Shown here piece after piece: positions 1-6,391 of a stretch of 6,663 nt of DNA. The translations under genes were made by a program, and so were the position numbers. This DNA is from Rhodospirillales bacterium (lineage in GTDB: Bacteria > Pseudomonadota > Alphaproteobacteria > Rhodospirillales > 2-02-FULL-58-16), in contig JAJFIG010000428.1 in the NCBI GenBank assembly GCA_021775195.1, positions 1 through 6,663 on the forward strand, written 5' to 3'. The first letter of the stretch is position 1. Each line of letters begins with the position of its first letter. The notes beneath the pieces were generated by a model. The model worked only from the letters and a program-made list of their open reading frames with translations. It had not been told where the DNA came from and did no database searches.

Positions 1-960
1 CGCGGCTTTCTCGGGCGTTATTTCATCGCCATGTTCGCGCGCCTCAACGAGACCGTGCTCGAAAAGCCGGTCCGCCTGGTGGTTCTCGACAACCTGATCA
101 CCGCGGGCAAGGAGGGCGAGGCCCTCGAGGCCCCGGCCAACGTCGAGTTCATCGAGCACGACGTCGTCGAGCCCTTCACCTGGGACGACGACGTCGACTA
201 CATCATCCACGCCGCCGGCATCGCCAGCCCCTACTATTACCGCGCCTATCCCCTGGAGACCCTGGAGGTGGCGACGCTGGGCACCAAGAACATGCTCGAG
301 CTCGCCACCCGCCACCGGGCGCGTTTCACGTTTTTCAGTTCCAGCGAGATCTACGGCGACCCCGACGCGACCCACGTCCCGACCCAGGAGAGCTACCGCG
401 GCCACGTCGGCTGCCAGGGACCCCGCGCCTGCTACGACGAAAGCAAGCGCGTCGGCGAAACGCTGTGCTACATCTTCCACGAAAGCCACGGCACGGCGAC
501 CAACACCATCCGCCCCTTCAACGTCTTCGGCCCCGGCATGCAGGAAACCGACTACCGGGTCCTGCCCAACTTCGCCAACCGCATCAAGGCCGGCGCGCCG
601 CTCAACATCTACGGTTCCGGCAACCAGACCCGGACCTTCTGCTACATCACCGACGCCATGGTCGGCTTCACCCTGGTCGCCCTCAAGGGGGTCCCCGGCG
701 AGGCCTACAACATCGGCAACCCGGTCCCCGAGATCGCCATGCTCGACCTGGCGAAAATCATCGAGCGGGTCCTCGACAAGGACATCGCCTACAACATCAT
801 CGAGTACCCCGACAGCTACCCCGCCGACGAGCCCAACCGCCGCTGCCCCGACATCCGCAAGGCCCGCCTGCAACTGGACTACGAGCCCCAAGTCGACCTC
901 GACGAGGGCCTGCGCCGCTTCTTCACCTGGGCCGACGACGTCTATACCGGGGTCCAGTAG
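1..960 (+). CDS. NAD-dependent epimerase/dehydratase, UDP-glucuronate decarboxylase-like (5' partial)
   Basis: The reading frame is open from base 1 and ends at TAG 958-960; 319 codons are visible. The first codons read RGFLGRYF, the tail of the glycine-rich Rossmann NAD-binding loop (GGxxGFLG), so roughly 10-15 N-terminal residues lie outside the window and the ATG at base 31 is internal. Counting from base 1, the short-chain dehydrogenase catalytic signatures are SSSEIYGDP (113-121) and YDESK (145-149, Tyr145 and Lys149). RPFNVFGPGM (171-180) and RTFCYITD (211-218) follow, then a sugar-nucleotide-binding end with ADEPNRRCPDIRKA (275-288). These details resemble the UDP-glucuronate decarboxylase (UXS) branch, which makes UDP-xylose, more than GalE. 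The exact substrate is an inference; another extended-SDR decarboxylase, epimerase or dehydratase is possible. It is a cytosolic enzyme and the first visible gene of an apparent three-gene sugar operon. Confidence 0.88.
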   Translation, partial: RGFLGRYFIAMFARLNETVLEKPVRLVVLDNLITAGKEGEALEAPANVEFIEHDVVEPFTWDDDVDYIIHAAGIASPYYYRAYPLETLEVATLGTKNMLELATRHRARFTFFSSSEIYGDPDATHVPTQESYRGHVGCQGPRACYDESKRVGETLCYIFHESHGTATNTIRPFNVFGPGMQETDYRVLPNFANRIKAGAPLNIYGSGNQTRTFCYITDAMVGFTLVALKGVPGEAYNIGNPVPEIAMLDLAKIIERVLDKDIAYNIIEYPDSYPADEPNRRCPDIRKARLQLDYEPQVDLDEGLRRFFTWADDVYTGVQ

Positions 961-963
961 CCG

Positions 964-1899
964 TTGAGCGCCGGCACCGTCAGACTAGGCCTCATCGGCG
1001 CCGGCCCCTGGGGCCGGAATTTCATCAATACCGTCGCCGCCACGGTTGGCGTCGCCCTGACCCGGCTCGCCAGCCGCAACCCCGCCAGCACCGACCTCGT
1101 CGGCCCCGACTGCCGCATTTCGGTGGACTGGCGCGACGTGGCGAAGGCCACCGACATCGACGGCGTCATCATCGCCACGCCCCCGGCGCTGCATGGGGAA
1201 ATGACGGCGGCGGCCCTCGACGCCGGCCTCGCCGTCCTGGTCGAAAAGCCCCTGACCCTCGATCCGGCGCAAGCCCAAGCCCTTCTCGAACAGGCCCGGC
1301 GGCGGGCTGGTGTCGTCCTCGTCGACCACATCCACCTGTTCAGCCCGGCCTATCGGAAACTGAAGACCCTGGCGGCTGGCCTCGGCCCCGTCCGCGCCAT
1401 CCGAGGCGAGGCCGGCGGTTGGGGCCCCTTCCGCCCCGACACGACGGTGCTCTGGGACTGGGGCCCCCACGATCTATCCATGTGCCTCGACCTCATGGGC
1501 GACGCGCCCGAGACCATCACCGCGCGGCGGACCGAACGCCGGGAGACAGACGGGGGCACGGGAGAAACCATCGAGCTCGACCTCGATTTCCCCGGCGCCG
1601 CCCGCGCCGATATCGCCCTCAGCAACCTCCGCGACGGGAAACGCCGCCGCCTCGAGGTCCGCTTCGACAGCGAAACCCTGGTCTACGACGACCGGGCGGC
1701 GGAAAAGCTGACGCGGGTTGATGGCGACGGCGGCGGGGAACGGGTCCCGGTGGAACCCGGCATGCCCCTGAGCATCGCCGTCGCCGAATTCGCCGCCGCC
1801 ATCCGCAAGGGCTCGAAAGACCTCGAAAGCCTGCGCCTCGGCGTCGACGTGGTGGCGGTCCTCGCCGCCGCCGACAACCATCTGGAAAACGCCTCTTGA
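964..1899 (+). CDS. Gfo/Idh/MocA-family NAD(P)-dependent oxidoreductase
   Basis: This 311-residue protein has a Rossmann loop GAGPWG at residues 12-17, the ATPP turn at 71-74, the family hallmark EKP at 94-96 and the active-site region WDWGPHD at 164-170, where His169 is the likely catalytic-type histidine. The family oxidises or reduces sugars and their derivatives with NAD(P). The C-terminal alpha/beta domain is short, so the protein is at the small end for the family. The start is TTG at 964. The upstream gene is in the same frame and stops with TAG at 958-960, and no other start codon lies before the Rossmann motif, so TTG is effectively forced. No clear Shine-Dalgarno is seen; GGGG at 949-952 is rather distant. 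One codon separates it from the epimerase and 21 bases from the next gene, so cotranscription and translational coupling are likely. The substrate is unknown; a keto-sugar nucleotide made by the neighbour is plausible. Confidence 0.87.
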   Translation: MSAGTVRLGLIGAGPWGRNFINTVAATVGVALTRLASRNPASTDLVGPDCRISVDWRDVAKATDIDGVIIATPPALHGEMTAAALDAGLAVLVEKPLTLDPAQAQALLEQARRRAGVVLVDHIHLFSPAYRKLKTLAAGLGPVRAIRGEAGGWGPFRPDTTVLWDWGPHDLSMCLDLMGDAPETITARRTERRETDGGTGETIELDLDFPGAARADIALSNLRDGKRRRLEVRFDSETLVYDDRAAEKLTRVDGDGGGERVPVEPGMPLSIAVAEFAAAIRKGSKDLESLRLGVDVVAVLAAADNHLENAS

Positions 1900-1920
1900 C
1901 CTTGAAACCACGGACATCCC

Positions 1921-3777
1921 ATGTGCGGCCTCGCCGGTAGCACCCGCGCCGATACCGCCGTCCTCGCCGCCATGGGCGCCCGCATGGTCCACCGGGGCCC
2001 CGATTCCGACGGCCTGTGGACAGCCCCCGAGGGCGGCTTCGGGTTGGCCCACACCCGCCTCGCCGTCATCGACCTGAGCCCGGGCGGCGCCCAGCCCATG
2101 GTCTCGGCCGACGGACGCTACGTCCTCGCCTACAACGGCGAGATCTACAATTACCGGGAACTGCGCGCCGAACTCGAGGCCAAGGGCGAAAAATTCACAT
2201 CCGAAAGCGATACCGAGGTCCTGCTGGCGCTGCTCGTCCGCGACGGGGTCCGCGCCCTCGACCGCCTCGTCGGCATGTTCGCCTTCGCCTTCTGGGACAA
2301 CGCCAAGCGGGACCTGCTTCTGGCCCGCGACCGTTTGGGGATCAAACCCCTGGTCTACGCGCCCCTGGACGGCGGCCACATCGCCTTCGCTTCCGAGATC
2401 GGGGCGCTGAAGGCCCACCCCGGCATCGACCTCGGCCTCGACGCGCAAGCCCTGTCCGAGTTCCTTGCCTGCCTCTACGTCCCGGCGCCGATGACCATCC
2501 ACCGGGGCATCCGCAAGCTGCCCCCGGGCCATATCCTGCGCTGGCGCGACGGCAAGACCGAGATCAAGTCCTGGTGGCGGCCCCGCTTCACCGGCGGCCG
2601 CGCCCCGACGCCCGAGGAGGCGGTGGAGGAACTGCTGCCCCTGGTGCGCCGGGCGGTGATCGACCGCATGGTCGCCGACGTGCCCGTGGGGTGTTTCCTG
2701 TCGGGCGGCATCGACAGTTCCGTGGTCGCCGCCGTCATGGCCGAAGAGGCGAAGACCCGGGACGCGCCCCCGGTCGCCACCTTCACCATGACCTTCGACG
2801 AGGCGGCCTATGACGAGCGCAAGGCGGCGAAACGGGTCGCCCGGCACATCGGCGCCACCCACACCGAGCTGCCGGCGAGCCCGGACCTGGCCGGGATCCT
2901 GGACGACACCATCACCGGCTTCGGCGAGCCCTTCGGCAACCCCACCTCGCTGCTGATCAGCGATCTGTCGAGGAAGGCCCGGGAGCACGTTACCGTCGCC
3001 CTGGTCGGCGACGGCGGCGACGAGGTCTTCGCCGGCTATCCCCGTTACAAGGGGGGTCTATTGGCCCAGCGCTACCGCCGGGTGCCGGGGTGGCTGCGCC
3101 GGGGCGTCATCGGCCCGGCCTCGCGCCTGATCCCCGAGAGCACCCGTGGCCGCCACGGCGCCCGCCGGGCCCGCGAGTTCCTCGCCGGCGCCAACCTGCC
3201 GGATTCCGAGATGTACGCCTCCTGGGTCGAGTACTTCGACGCCCAAGACCGCCAACGGCTTCTCGGCCTCGACGCGCCGCCGGCGCGGCCCATCGCCGAG
3301 ATATACCGCAAGGCCCCGTCCCCCGATCCGCTGGACGCCTTGCAGCAGACCGACCTGCTCTCCTTCCTGCCCGGCAACCTGCTCGCCTATGGCGACGCCA
3401 TGAGCATGGCCCATTCCCTGGAGCTGCGCCTGCCCCTCATCGACCACCGCCTGGTCGAGGCCGTCGGCGCCCTGGCCCCGGGGACCCGCTTCCGCCACGG
3501 CATGAAAGGGCTGCTCAAGGGCGTCGCCCGGCGCCTCCTGCCCCGCAGCGTCGTCGAGCGCCCGAAGCGCGGCTTCAACCCGCCCATGGGCGTCTGGCTC
3601 AGAGGCGACCTCGCCCCCATGGTCGACGAAAGACTGAACGCCGAGGCCATGACGGCCCTCGGCCTCGACTGGCAGCCGGTGGAAACCCTCCTCGCCCAGC
3701 ACCGCCGCGGCACCCGCGACCACGCCCTCAAGGTCTGGGCCCTGCTGGTGCTCGATGCCTGGCGGCGGGGGCAGTAG
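1921..3777 (+). CDS. asnB: Asparagine synthase (glutamine-hydrolysing) family amidotransferase, AsnB type
   Basis: This 618-residue protein begins MCGLAGS, so Cys2 becomes the N-terminal nucleophile of a class II glutamine amidotransferase after Met removal. That domain (about 2-210) has HRGPDS (24-29), RLAVIDL (46-52), NGEIYN (72-77) and SESDTEV with Asp97, all glutamine-site motifs. The synthetase domain has the ATP pyrophosphatase loop SGGIDSS (261-267), GDGGDEVFAGYPRY (363-376), MSMAHSLELRLPLID (494-508) and PKRGFNPP (548-555). All catalytic elements are present and the length suits the longer AsnB/AsnO-like group. The family makes asparagine from aspartate, ATP and glutamine. Paralogues inside polysaccharide clusters are often thought to amidate uronic acids or other glycan carboxylates. 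Because it follows two sugar enzymes, that second role is my preferred inference, but a housekeeping role is not excluded. The ATG is fixed by the required Cys2; only weak Shine-Dalgarno-like sequence precedes it. A terminator follows about 50 bases downstream. Confidence 0.93.
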   Translation: MCGLAGSTRADTAVLAAMGARMVHRGPDSDGLWTAPEGGFGLAHTRLAVIDLSPGGAQPMVSADGRYVLAYNGEIYNYRELRAELEAKGEKFTSESDTEVLLALLVRDGVRALDRLVGMFAFAFWDNAKRDLLLARDRLGIKPLVYAPLDGGHIAFASEIGALKAHPGIDLGLDAQALSEFLACLYVPAPMTIHRGIRKLPPGHILRWRDGKTEIKSWWRPRFTGGRAPTPEEAVEELLPLVRRAVIDRMVADVPVGCFLSGGIDSSVVAAVMAEEAKTRDAPPVATFTMTFDEAAYDERKAAKRVARHIGATHTELPASPDLAGILDDTITGFGEPFGNPTSLLISDLSRKAREHVTVALVGDGGDEVFAGYPRYKGGLLAQRYRRVPGWLRRGVIGPASRLIPESTRGRHGARRAREFLAGANLPDSEMYASWVEYFDAQDRQRLLGLDAPPARPIAEIYRKAPSPDPLDALQQTDLLSFLPGNLLAYGDAMSMAHSLELRLPLIDHRLVEAVGALAPGTRFRHGMKGLLKGVARRLLPRSVVERPKRGFNPPMGVWLRGDLAPMVDERLNAEAMTALGLDWQPVETLLAQHRRGTRDHALKVWALLVLDAWRRGQ

Positions 3778-3827
3778 GGGCGGACGCGGTATGTAAAACG
3801 CCGGACACCTCCCGAGGACCCGCCCCG

Positions 3828-3850
3828 CCCGCCTTCCGGCGGGTTTTTTT
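3828..3850 (+). terminator. Rho-independent terminator of the sugar/amidotransferase operon
   Basis: A six-base-pair all-GC stem, CCCGCC (3828-3833) and GGCGGG (3838-3843), closes a TTCC tetraloop and is followed directly by seven T residues (3844-3850). It begins 50 bases after the amidotransferase stop. The T run exists only on the + strand side, so it should not stop - strand transcripts coming from the DUF4262 gene. It also marks the change from very GC-rich to more AT-rich sequence. Confidence 0.93.
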
Positions 3851-3985
3851 GTGGTTCTTTGCTGTGGTTAGGTCATGGGGTTGAGATGGGGCACGAGCCA
3901 GGATGTCCGCTCATGGCTCCGCACCGGTCAACCGGAACGAATCCGGCAAAGGATCAGGTTTGGTCCATAACGGAGATGCGAGGAA

Positions 3986-4459
3986 TCAATTGGAAGCTGT
4001 GTGATTTAATACAGGTTGCCAACGACGAAACCAGTCCTCGGCACTCTCCTCCCATGGAAATGCGCCTTTCGTATTTGGCCAGACACATTGAACCAAGGGA
4101 AAGCCAATTCCGTCGTAGAGCCATATGTCCCATCCGACATGTTGTCCAAAATGGGACTGCGGGACATCAAGAAACGTGCACTCAAACCCTTCGAGGAATC
4201 CGCCATAGTATTTGCCAGACTTAAACTCTGCGCCTTCTTCTTTGGCTCTTCGACCAATCTCATTCAAGATCCACATAGAAACACTTTGCTCCAATCCGAA
4301 AATGATCACTTCGGGGTGTTTGTACGTGTGCCATAACCCAACAGAATAAGAGAAATTTGGCAGCTCGCCGTCTTCCAAGACATTCACTATGTGCAGGCCA
4401 AAGCTCCTAATGTCAGAGATGGCTTTCTCTTCATGCTCATCTCTAGGTTCGGGCAACAT
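3986..4459 (-). CDS. DUF4262 domain-containing protein
   Basis: This 157-residue protein matches what I recall of DUF4262 along its length: YSVGLWHTYKHPEVIIFGL (38-56), LNEIGRRAKEEG (65-76), GKYYGGFLEGFECTF (82-96), and HFGQHVGWDIWLYDGIGFP (103-121) followed by QCVWPN and FPWE (134-137). The family is found in many bacteria, seems cytosolic, and has no established biochemical function that I know. No signal peptide or membrane segment is seen. I chose the ATG at 4459 because GGAG (4469-4466) lies six bases upstream; an in-frame TTG at 4471 would add four residues but overlaps that ribosome site. Repeat copy A begins only 27 bases upstream, so any promoter must lie in or overlap the repeat. 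Base composition is clearly lower in GC than the operon to the left, suggesting separate acquisition. No terminator is visible downstream on this strand. Confidence 0.88.
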   Translation of the reverse strand: MLPEPRDEHEEKAISDIRSFGLHIVNVLEDGELPNFSYSVGLWHTYKHPEVIIFGLEQSVSMWILNEIGRRAKEEGAEFKSGKYYGGFLEGFECTFLDVPQSHFGQHVGWDIWLYDGIGFPLVQCVWPNTKGAFPWEESAEDWFRRWQPVLNHTASN

Positions 4460-4465
4460 CGAATG

Positions 4466-4469
4466 CTCC
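4466..4469 (-). promoter_or_regulatory. Ribosome binding site of the DUF4262 gene
   Basis: On the - strand GGAG is followed by the six-base spacer CATTCG and then ATG (4459-4457). This decides the start in favour of the ATG over the TTG at 4471. Confidence 0.75.
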
Positions 4470-4486
4470 AAAATTGATCATTTAGA

Positions 4487-4670
4487 AATTACGGTGCCAG
4501 TTTACGAAATACACTAAATGCACCATTTATGGCGTCTTGGCACGATGAGCCCGGCTTGTTTTCCCCGGTCTCCCTCATCATGTCACCCAGCGCGGCAACA
4601 GGCGGGCGGGGACCTAAAAAGAAAAGCGGCGGCAATAATTAAATGTATTTCGTAAACTGTCACGGTAATT
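4487..4670 (+). repeat. Repeat copy A: complete element with terminal inverted repeats
   Basis: The left end, AATTACGGTGCCAGTTTACG onward (4487-4513), is matched in inverted form by 4644-4670: 27 bases with two mismatches. Inside, GCCCGGCTTGTT (4549-4560) is roughly complementary to AACAGGCGGGC (4598-4608), so the whole element can fold as a long imperfect hairpin. It aligns end to end with copy B (6469-6649); both contain the identical 19-base block ACCCAGCGCGGCAACAGGC (4585-4603 here). Ends of the ACGGTGACAGTTTAC type recall palindromes associated with IS200-like REP-associated tyrosine transposases, but this is memory, not a search result. No transposase gene is present and no clear target-site duplication is seen. 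A non-autonomous MITE-like element is the best description. Confidence 0.85.
4489..4648 (-). pseudogene. Degraded copy of the reading frame carried inside the repeat
   Basis: Read on the - strand, copy A has the same frame as the 52-codon ORF of copy B, but the start codon is ATA (4648-4646) and one extra base near 4616 shifts the frame. After the shift it reads GPRPPVAALG, then MMRETGENKPG, NGAF and FRKLAP before TAA (4491-4489). The total is 160 bases against 159 in copy B, consistent with a single-base insertion. Whether the ancestor was ever translated is uncertain. Confidence 0.35.
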
Positions 4671-4819
4671 ACCGTAACTGAATGTTATCAGCAGCTTACC
4701 TGTTTAATGAGTCCATGGCCTAACCCCTTTTTTAGCTGCTAAGGACCATGTAACATCTGCAACGCAATCACCTTGAGCTGTTCTCAAAGGTTCTAAGAGT
4801 TATTGACATTGGACTTCAA
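4671..4819. other. Intergenic leader between repeat copy A and the membrane-protein gene
   Basis: With copy A this fills the gene-free stretch 4460-4819. I see no RNA gene, convincing promoter or terminator. A weak pairing exists between AGCAGCT (4690-4696) and AGCTGCT (4734-4740), with a long loop and no functional T tract after it. The perfect 14-base palindrome ACGGTAATTACCGT (4662-4675) straddles the right edge of the repeat and the start of this leader. The promoter for the downstream gene presumably lies here but is not recognisable. Confidence 0.5.
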
Positions 4820-5947
4820 TTGGGAAACTCCGTTCCACTACAACCAACGAAGTCGCAACTGCTTAACATCGCAGTTTCCTTTGCGAGCTTGATGATATGG
4901 GTTTCCGGCCCCACGAAGCTGGCTTTTTTCACCTTCGTTGACCCTGCTGTATTCAGAAATATTCCTGCTTATCAACAAGGCTTGGGCCTTACCGCTCTTT
5001 ACTACTGGTTTCCGGCAGTCTTGGCATATTTGGTGCTGGTTCTAACGCCGGTTGGATCCAGGCTGAAGCTTACTAAAAGAAATCATCGCTCATTGTTCAT
5101 CGCGAACATTGTCGTTGCATTGTATCTGATTGCGAAATTTCTTGCGTCGACCATTGAAGGAGGGGGCGCATCTTTTGCGGTAGCGTCATATTCTATTGTA
5201 ATTTTTTACCCCGCATGGTTCTTAATCATTTTTACTTTTGCCCTGATCGCAATTTCGTCGATACGGCTCAGGTCTATCGACGCAGAGGACATACCACCAA
5301 ACATCGGTTGTTTGATGGGGAGGCGCGATTGGGGGTTGGTCACAACTGCATTTGCCATCCCAGTGATATTTGGCATTTATTTGGGATATGGAGATGGAAC
5401 TGCTTTTCAGAAAGCCAGGGCTAGCGCGCCAATATTTGATGAAAAATGCAAAAGCGCCGGTGATGAAGTTCATTCCGTCAGAAACGGTGCTAAAGGAGTT
5501 TTATTTAGATTGGGGAACAGCAGTTTTGGCTACATCAAAGAAGGACGTTATGGAAGTCGTGGGTGGGGAGTTCTCGGCGAGAGCTTTCTCCACCGAAAAC
5601 TTCTCCAGTTCATTGAATTCCAAAGAAACTCTAGATCGCTAAAAAATGGTGAAAACGTAATATTCTTTAGAAAAGATTCGAGTGAATCTAAGGAATACAG
5701 AGTGGAAGCTCCAAAAAGCGAATATGTTGTAATCGCCAAAGACCTCGTTGATGATCAGGAAAAATCTATAGGCTTATCTGGACGCAAGGTGGAGATCATT
5801 GACCTCCGCACTCATGAGGTTGTGGCGTCAAGTACATATTTCGCTAGCACAATGCAGCGCAGGTTCTGTGGCTTTGCGCCAGAAGGTGCTTATAGCGTGA
5901 GGGCTTTTATCATTCGGTCACTCAATTTAAAGCCCATAACAAAATAA
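4820..5947 (+). CDS. Unrecognised multi-pass membrane protein with soluble C-terminal domain
   Basis: I cannot name this 375-residue protein. It has about five hydrophobic segments, near residues 14-37, 56-77, 91-110, 119-147 and 171-190, then a polar C-terminal region of about 185 residues. That region starts with FDEKCKSAGDEVHSV (206-220) and ends with VEIIDLRTHEVVAS (324-337) and a Cys at 350. These two pieces remind me of motifs in uncharacterised proteobacterial proteins or lipoproteins of the FDExCKxAGE type, a recollection only. It probably sits in the inner membrane with the soluble part on one face. The start is uncertain: TTG at 4820 has GGA (4811-4813) six bases upstream and keeps the first hydrophobic segment whole. 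The first ATG, at 4892, would cut into that segment. The frame is open back to TAA at 4751. GC content and codon use are lower than in the left operon, suggesting transfer. It is flanked by repeat copies A and C. Confidence 0.75.
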   Translation: MGNSVPLQPTKSQLLNIAVSFASLMIWVSGPTKLAFFTFVDPAVFRNIPAYQQGLGLTALYYWFPAVLAYLVLVLTPVGSRLKLTKRNHRSLFIANIVVALYLIAKFLASTIEGGGASFAVASYSIVIFYPAWFLIIFTFALIAISSIRLRSIDAEDIPPNIGCLMGRRDWGLVTTAFAIPVIFGIYLGYGDGTAFQKARASAPIFDEKCKSAGDEVHSVRNGAKGVLFRLGNSSFGYIKEGRYGSRGWGVLGESFLHRKLLQFIEFQRNSRSLKNGENVIFFRKDSSESKEYRVEAPKSEYVVIAKDLVDDQEKSIGLSGRKVEIIDLRTHEVVASSTYFASTMQRRFCGFAPEGAYSVRAFIIRSLNLKPITK

Positions 5948-5974
5948 CCATATCGTCGAACTCGTTTGTTTGGA

Positions 5975-5994
5975 TATTGCGGTGTATTGCGGTG
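5975..5994 (+). repeat. Perfect 10-base tandem duplication at the edge of repeat copy C
   Basis: TATTGCGGTG occurs twice in immediate succession (5975-5984 and 5985-5994). The second unit contains the first bases of the inverted end of copy C, so the duplication covers the element boundary. It could be replication slippage or a trace of an insertion or excision event. Confidence 0.8.
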
Positions 5995-6058
5995 ACAGTT
6001 TACCAAATACACGAAATGCGCCATTCACGACTTCATGACGCGATTACCCCGGCTTGTT
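5986..6058 (+). repeat. Repeat copy C: truncated left half of the element
   Basis: ATTGCGGTGACAGTTTACC onward aligns with the left ends of copies A and B through AAATGCGCCATTCA and up to CCCCGGCTTGTT (about 6047-6058). Homology then stops and the whole right half, including the conserved ACCCAGCGCGG block and the right inverted end, is missing. Orientation matches copies A and B. The break coincides with the stop codon (6062-6060) of the - strand gene next to it. In the internal frame seen in copy B, copy C has a stop codon after DNKPG and the terminal TAA is changed to CAA, so it is a relic. Confidence 0.8.
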
Positions 6059-6059
6059 G

Positions 6060-6332
6060 TCACTCGCGCCCCAGGCCCCAGTTACGATTTGGGTCATTGC
6101 TTCGGTTCTTCTCGTACATGCTTTCTTTGGTGACGGACTTTGGCTCCCCATCAGAATCAACCCATGAAAAGGTAACTCGCCAGTCGTAGCGCTTGCGGGA
6201 ATTGCTTGTGTATCTGGTCAGCCTCTTTGTCACTTCAATGCCGTCGACTACGAGCGAACCATTCTTGATATCAGCATCCCAGAATATCTGATTGAGTTCG
6301 GTGAAGGTTTTTTCCATACGGCGAATTATCAC
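6060..6332 (-). CDS. Small protein of unknown function
   Basis: I do not recognise this 90-residue protein. It is hydrophilic and rich in charged and aromatic residues, with no signal peptide or membrane segment. Notable stretches are TELNQIFWDADIKNGSLVVD (11-30), then EVTKRLTRY (33-41) and RYDWRVTFSWVDSDGEP (48-64). The alternating pattern suggests beta strands, and the positively charged middle could bind nucleic acid, but that is a guess. The GTG at 6332 is the chosen start because the purine-rich TAGAGAAGAGAA lies directly before it and a short upstream frame ends in the overlapping GTGA. An ATG at 6317 would give 85 residues but lacks a ribosome site. The stop codon abuts truncated repeat copy C, so the C-terminus may have been formed or trimmed by that rearrangement. 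Full repeat copy B lies about 137 bases upstream. Confidence 0.6.
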   Translation of the reverse strand: MIIRRMEKTFTELNQIFWDADIKNGSLVVDGIEVTKRLTRYTSNSRKRYDWRVTFSWVDSDGEPKSVTKESMYEKNRSNDPNRNWGLGRE

Positions 6333-6391
6333 TTCTCTTCTCTAGGAATGGCGGCGTTGGTCAGATACTTCGAAACGTTCGTATCCACCAA
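6329..6391 (-). other. Possible short upstream ORF or gene remnant overlapping the 6060-6332 gene
   Basis: On the - strand a frame from TTG 6391 (or GTG 6388) encodes about 20 residues beginning LVDTNVSKYLTN and stops at TGA 6331-6329. That TGA overlaps the GTG start of the next gene as GTGA, a typical coupling arrangement. LVDTNV resembles the beginning of PIN-domain (VapC-like) toxins, but the rest of such a domain is absent. An overlapping frame from ATG 6404 to TAG 6342 encodes a 20-residue peptide containing GGYERFEVSDQ. At most one frame is real and neither has a strong ribosome site. Confidence 0.25.

Noticed and set aside
465..1721. A 418-codon + strand frame overlapping the epimerase and oxidoreductase
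   Set aside because: It is an out-of-frame shadow with a Pro/Arg/His-rich translation, typical of misread GC-rich genes.
1474..2988. A 504-codon open frame on the - strand across the oxidoreductase and amidotransferase genes
   Set aside because: It is antisense to two genes with complete family motifs; long antisense frames are common in very GC-rich coding DNA, and the translation shows low-complexity Gly/Ala/Asp/Gln composition with no domain.
3920..3955. Several CCGG-centred small inverted repeats downstream of the DUF4262 gene
   Set aside because: The stems are four or five bases and lack a following T run on the - strand, so a terminator is not supported.
3859..4336. + strand open frames of 121 and 106 codons opposite the DUF4262 gene
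   Set aside because: They are antisense to a gene matching a known domain along its length and show no family features.
4460..4471. TTG at 4471 as start of the DUF4262 gene
   Set aside because: It overlaps the GGAG ribosome site that serves the ATG at 4459.
4487..4670. Integron attC-like recombination site
   Set aside because: The element is palindromic and lies between genes, but I do not see paired RYYYAAC and GTTRRRY core sites at the ends, no integrase is present, and the neighbouring genes are not packed as cassettes.
4803..4808. TTGACA as a -35 promoter box
   Set aside because: A matching -10 would fall inside the membrane-protein coding region, after the proposed start, and no TATAAT-like sequence is at the right spacing.
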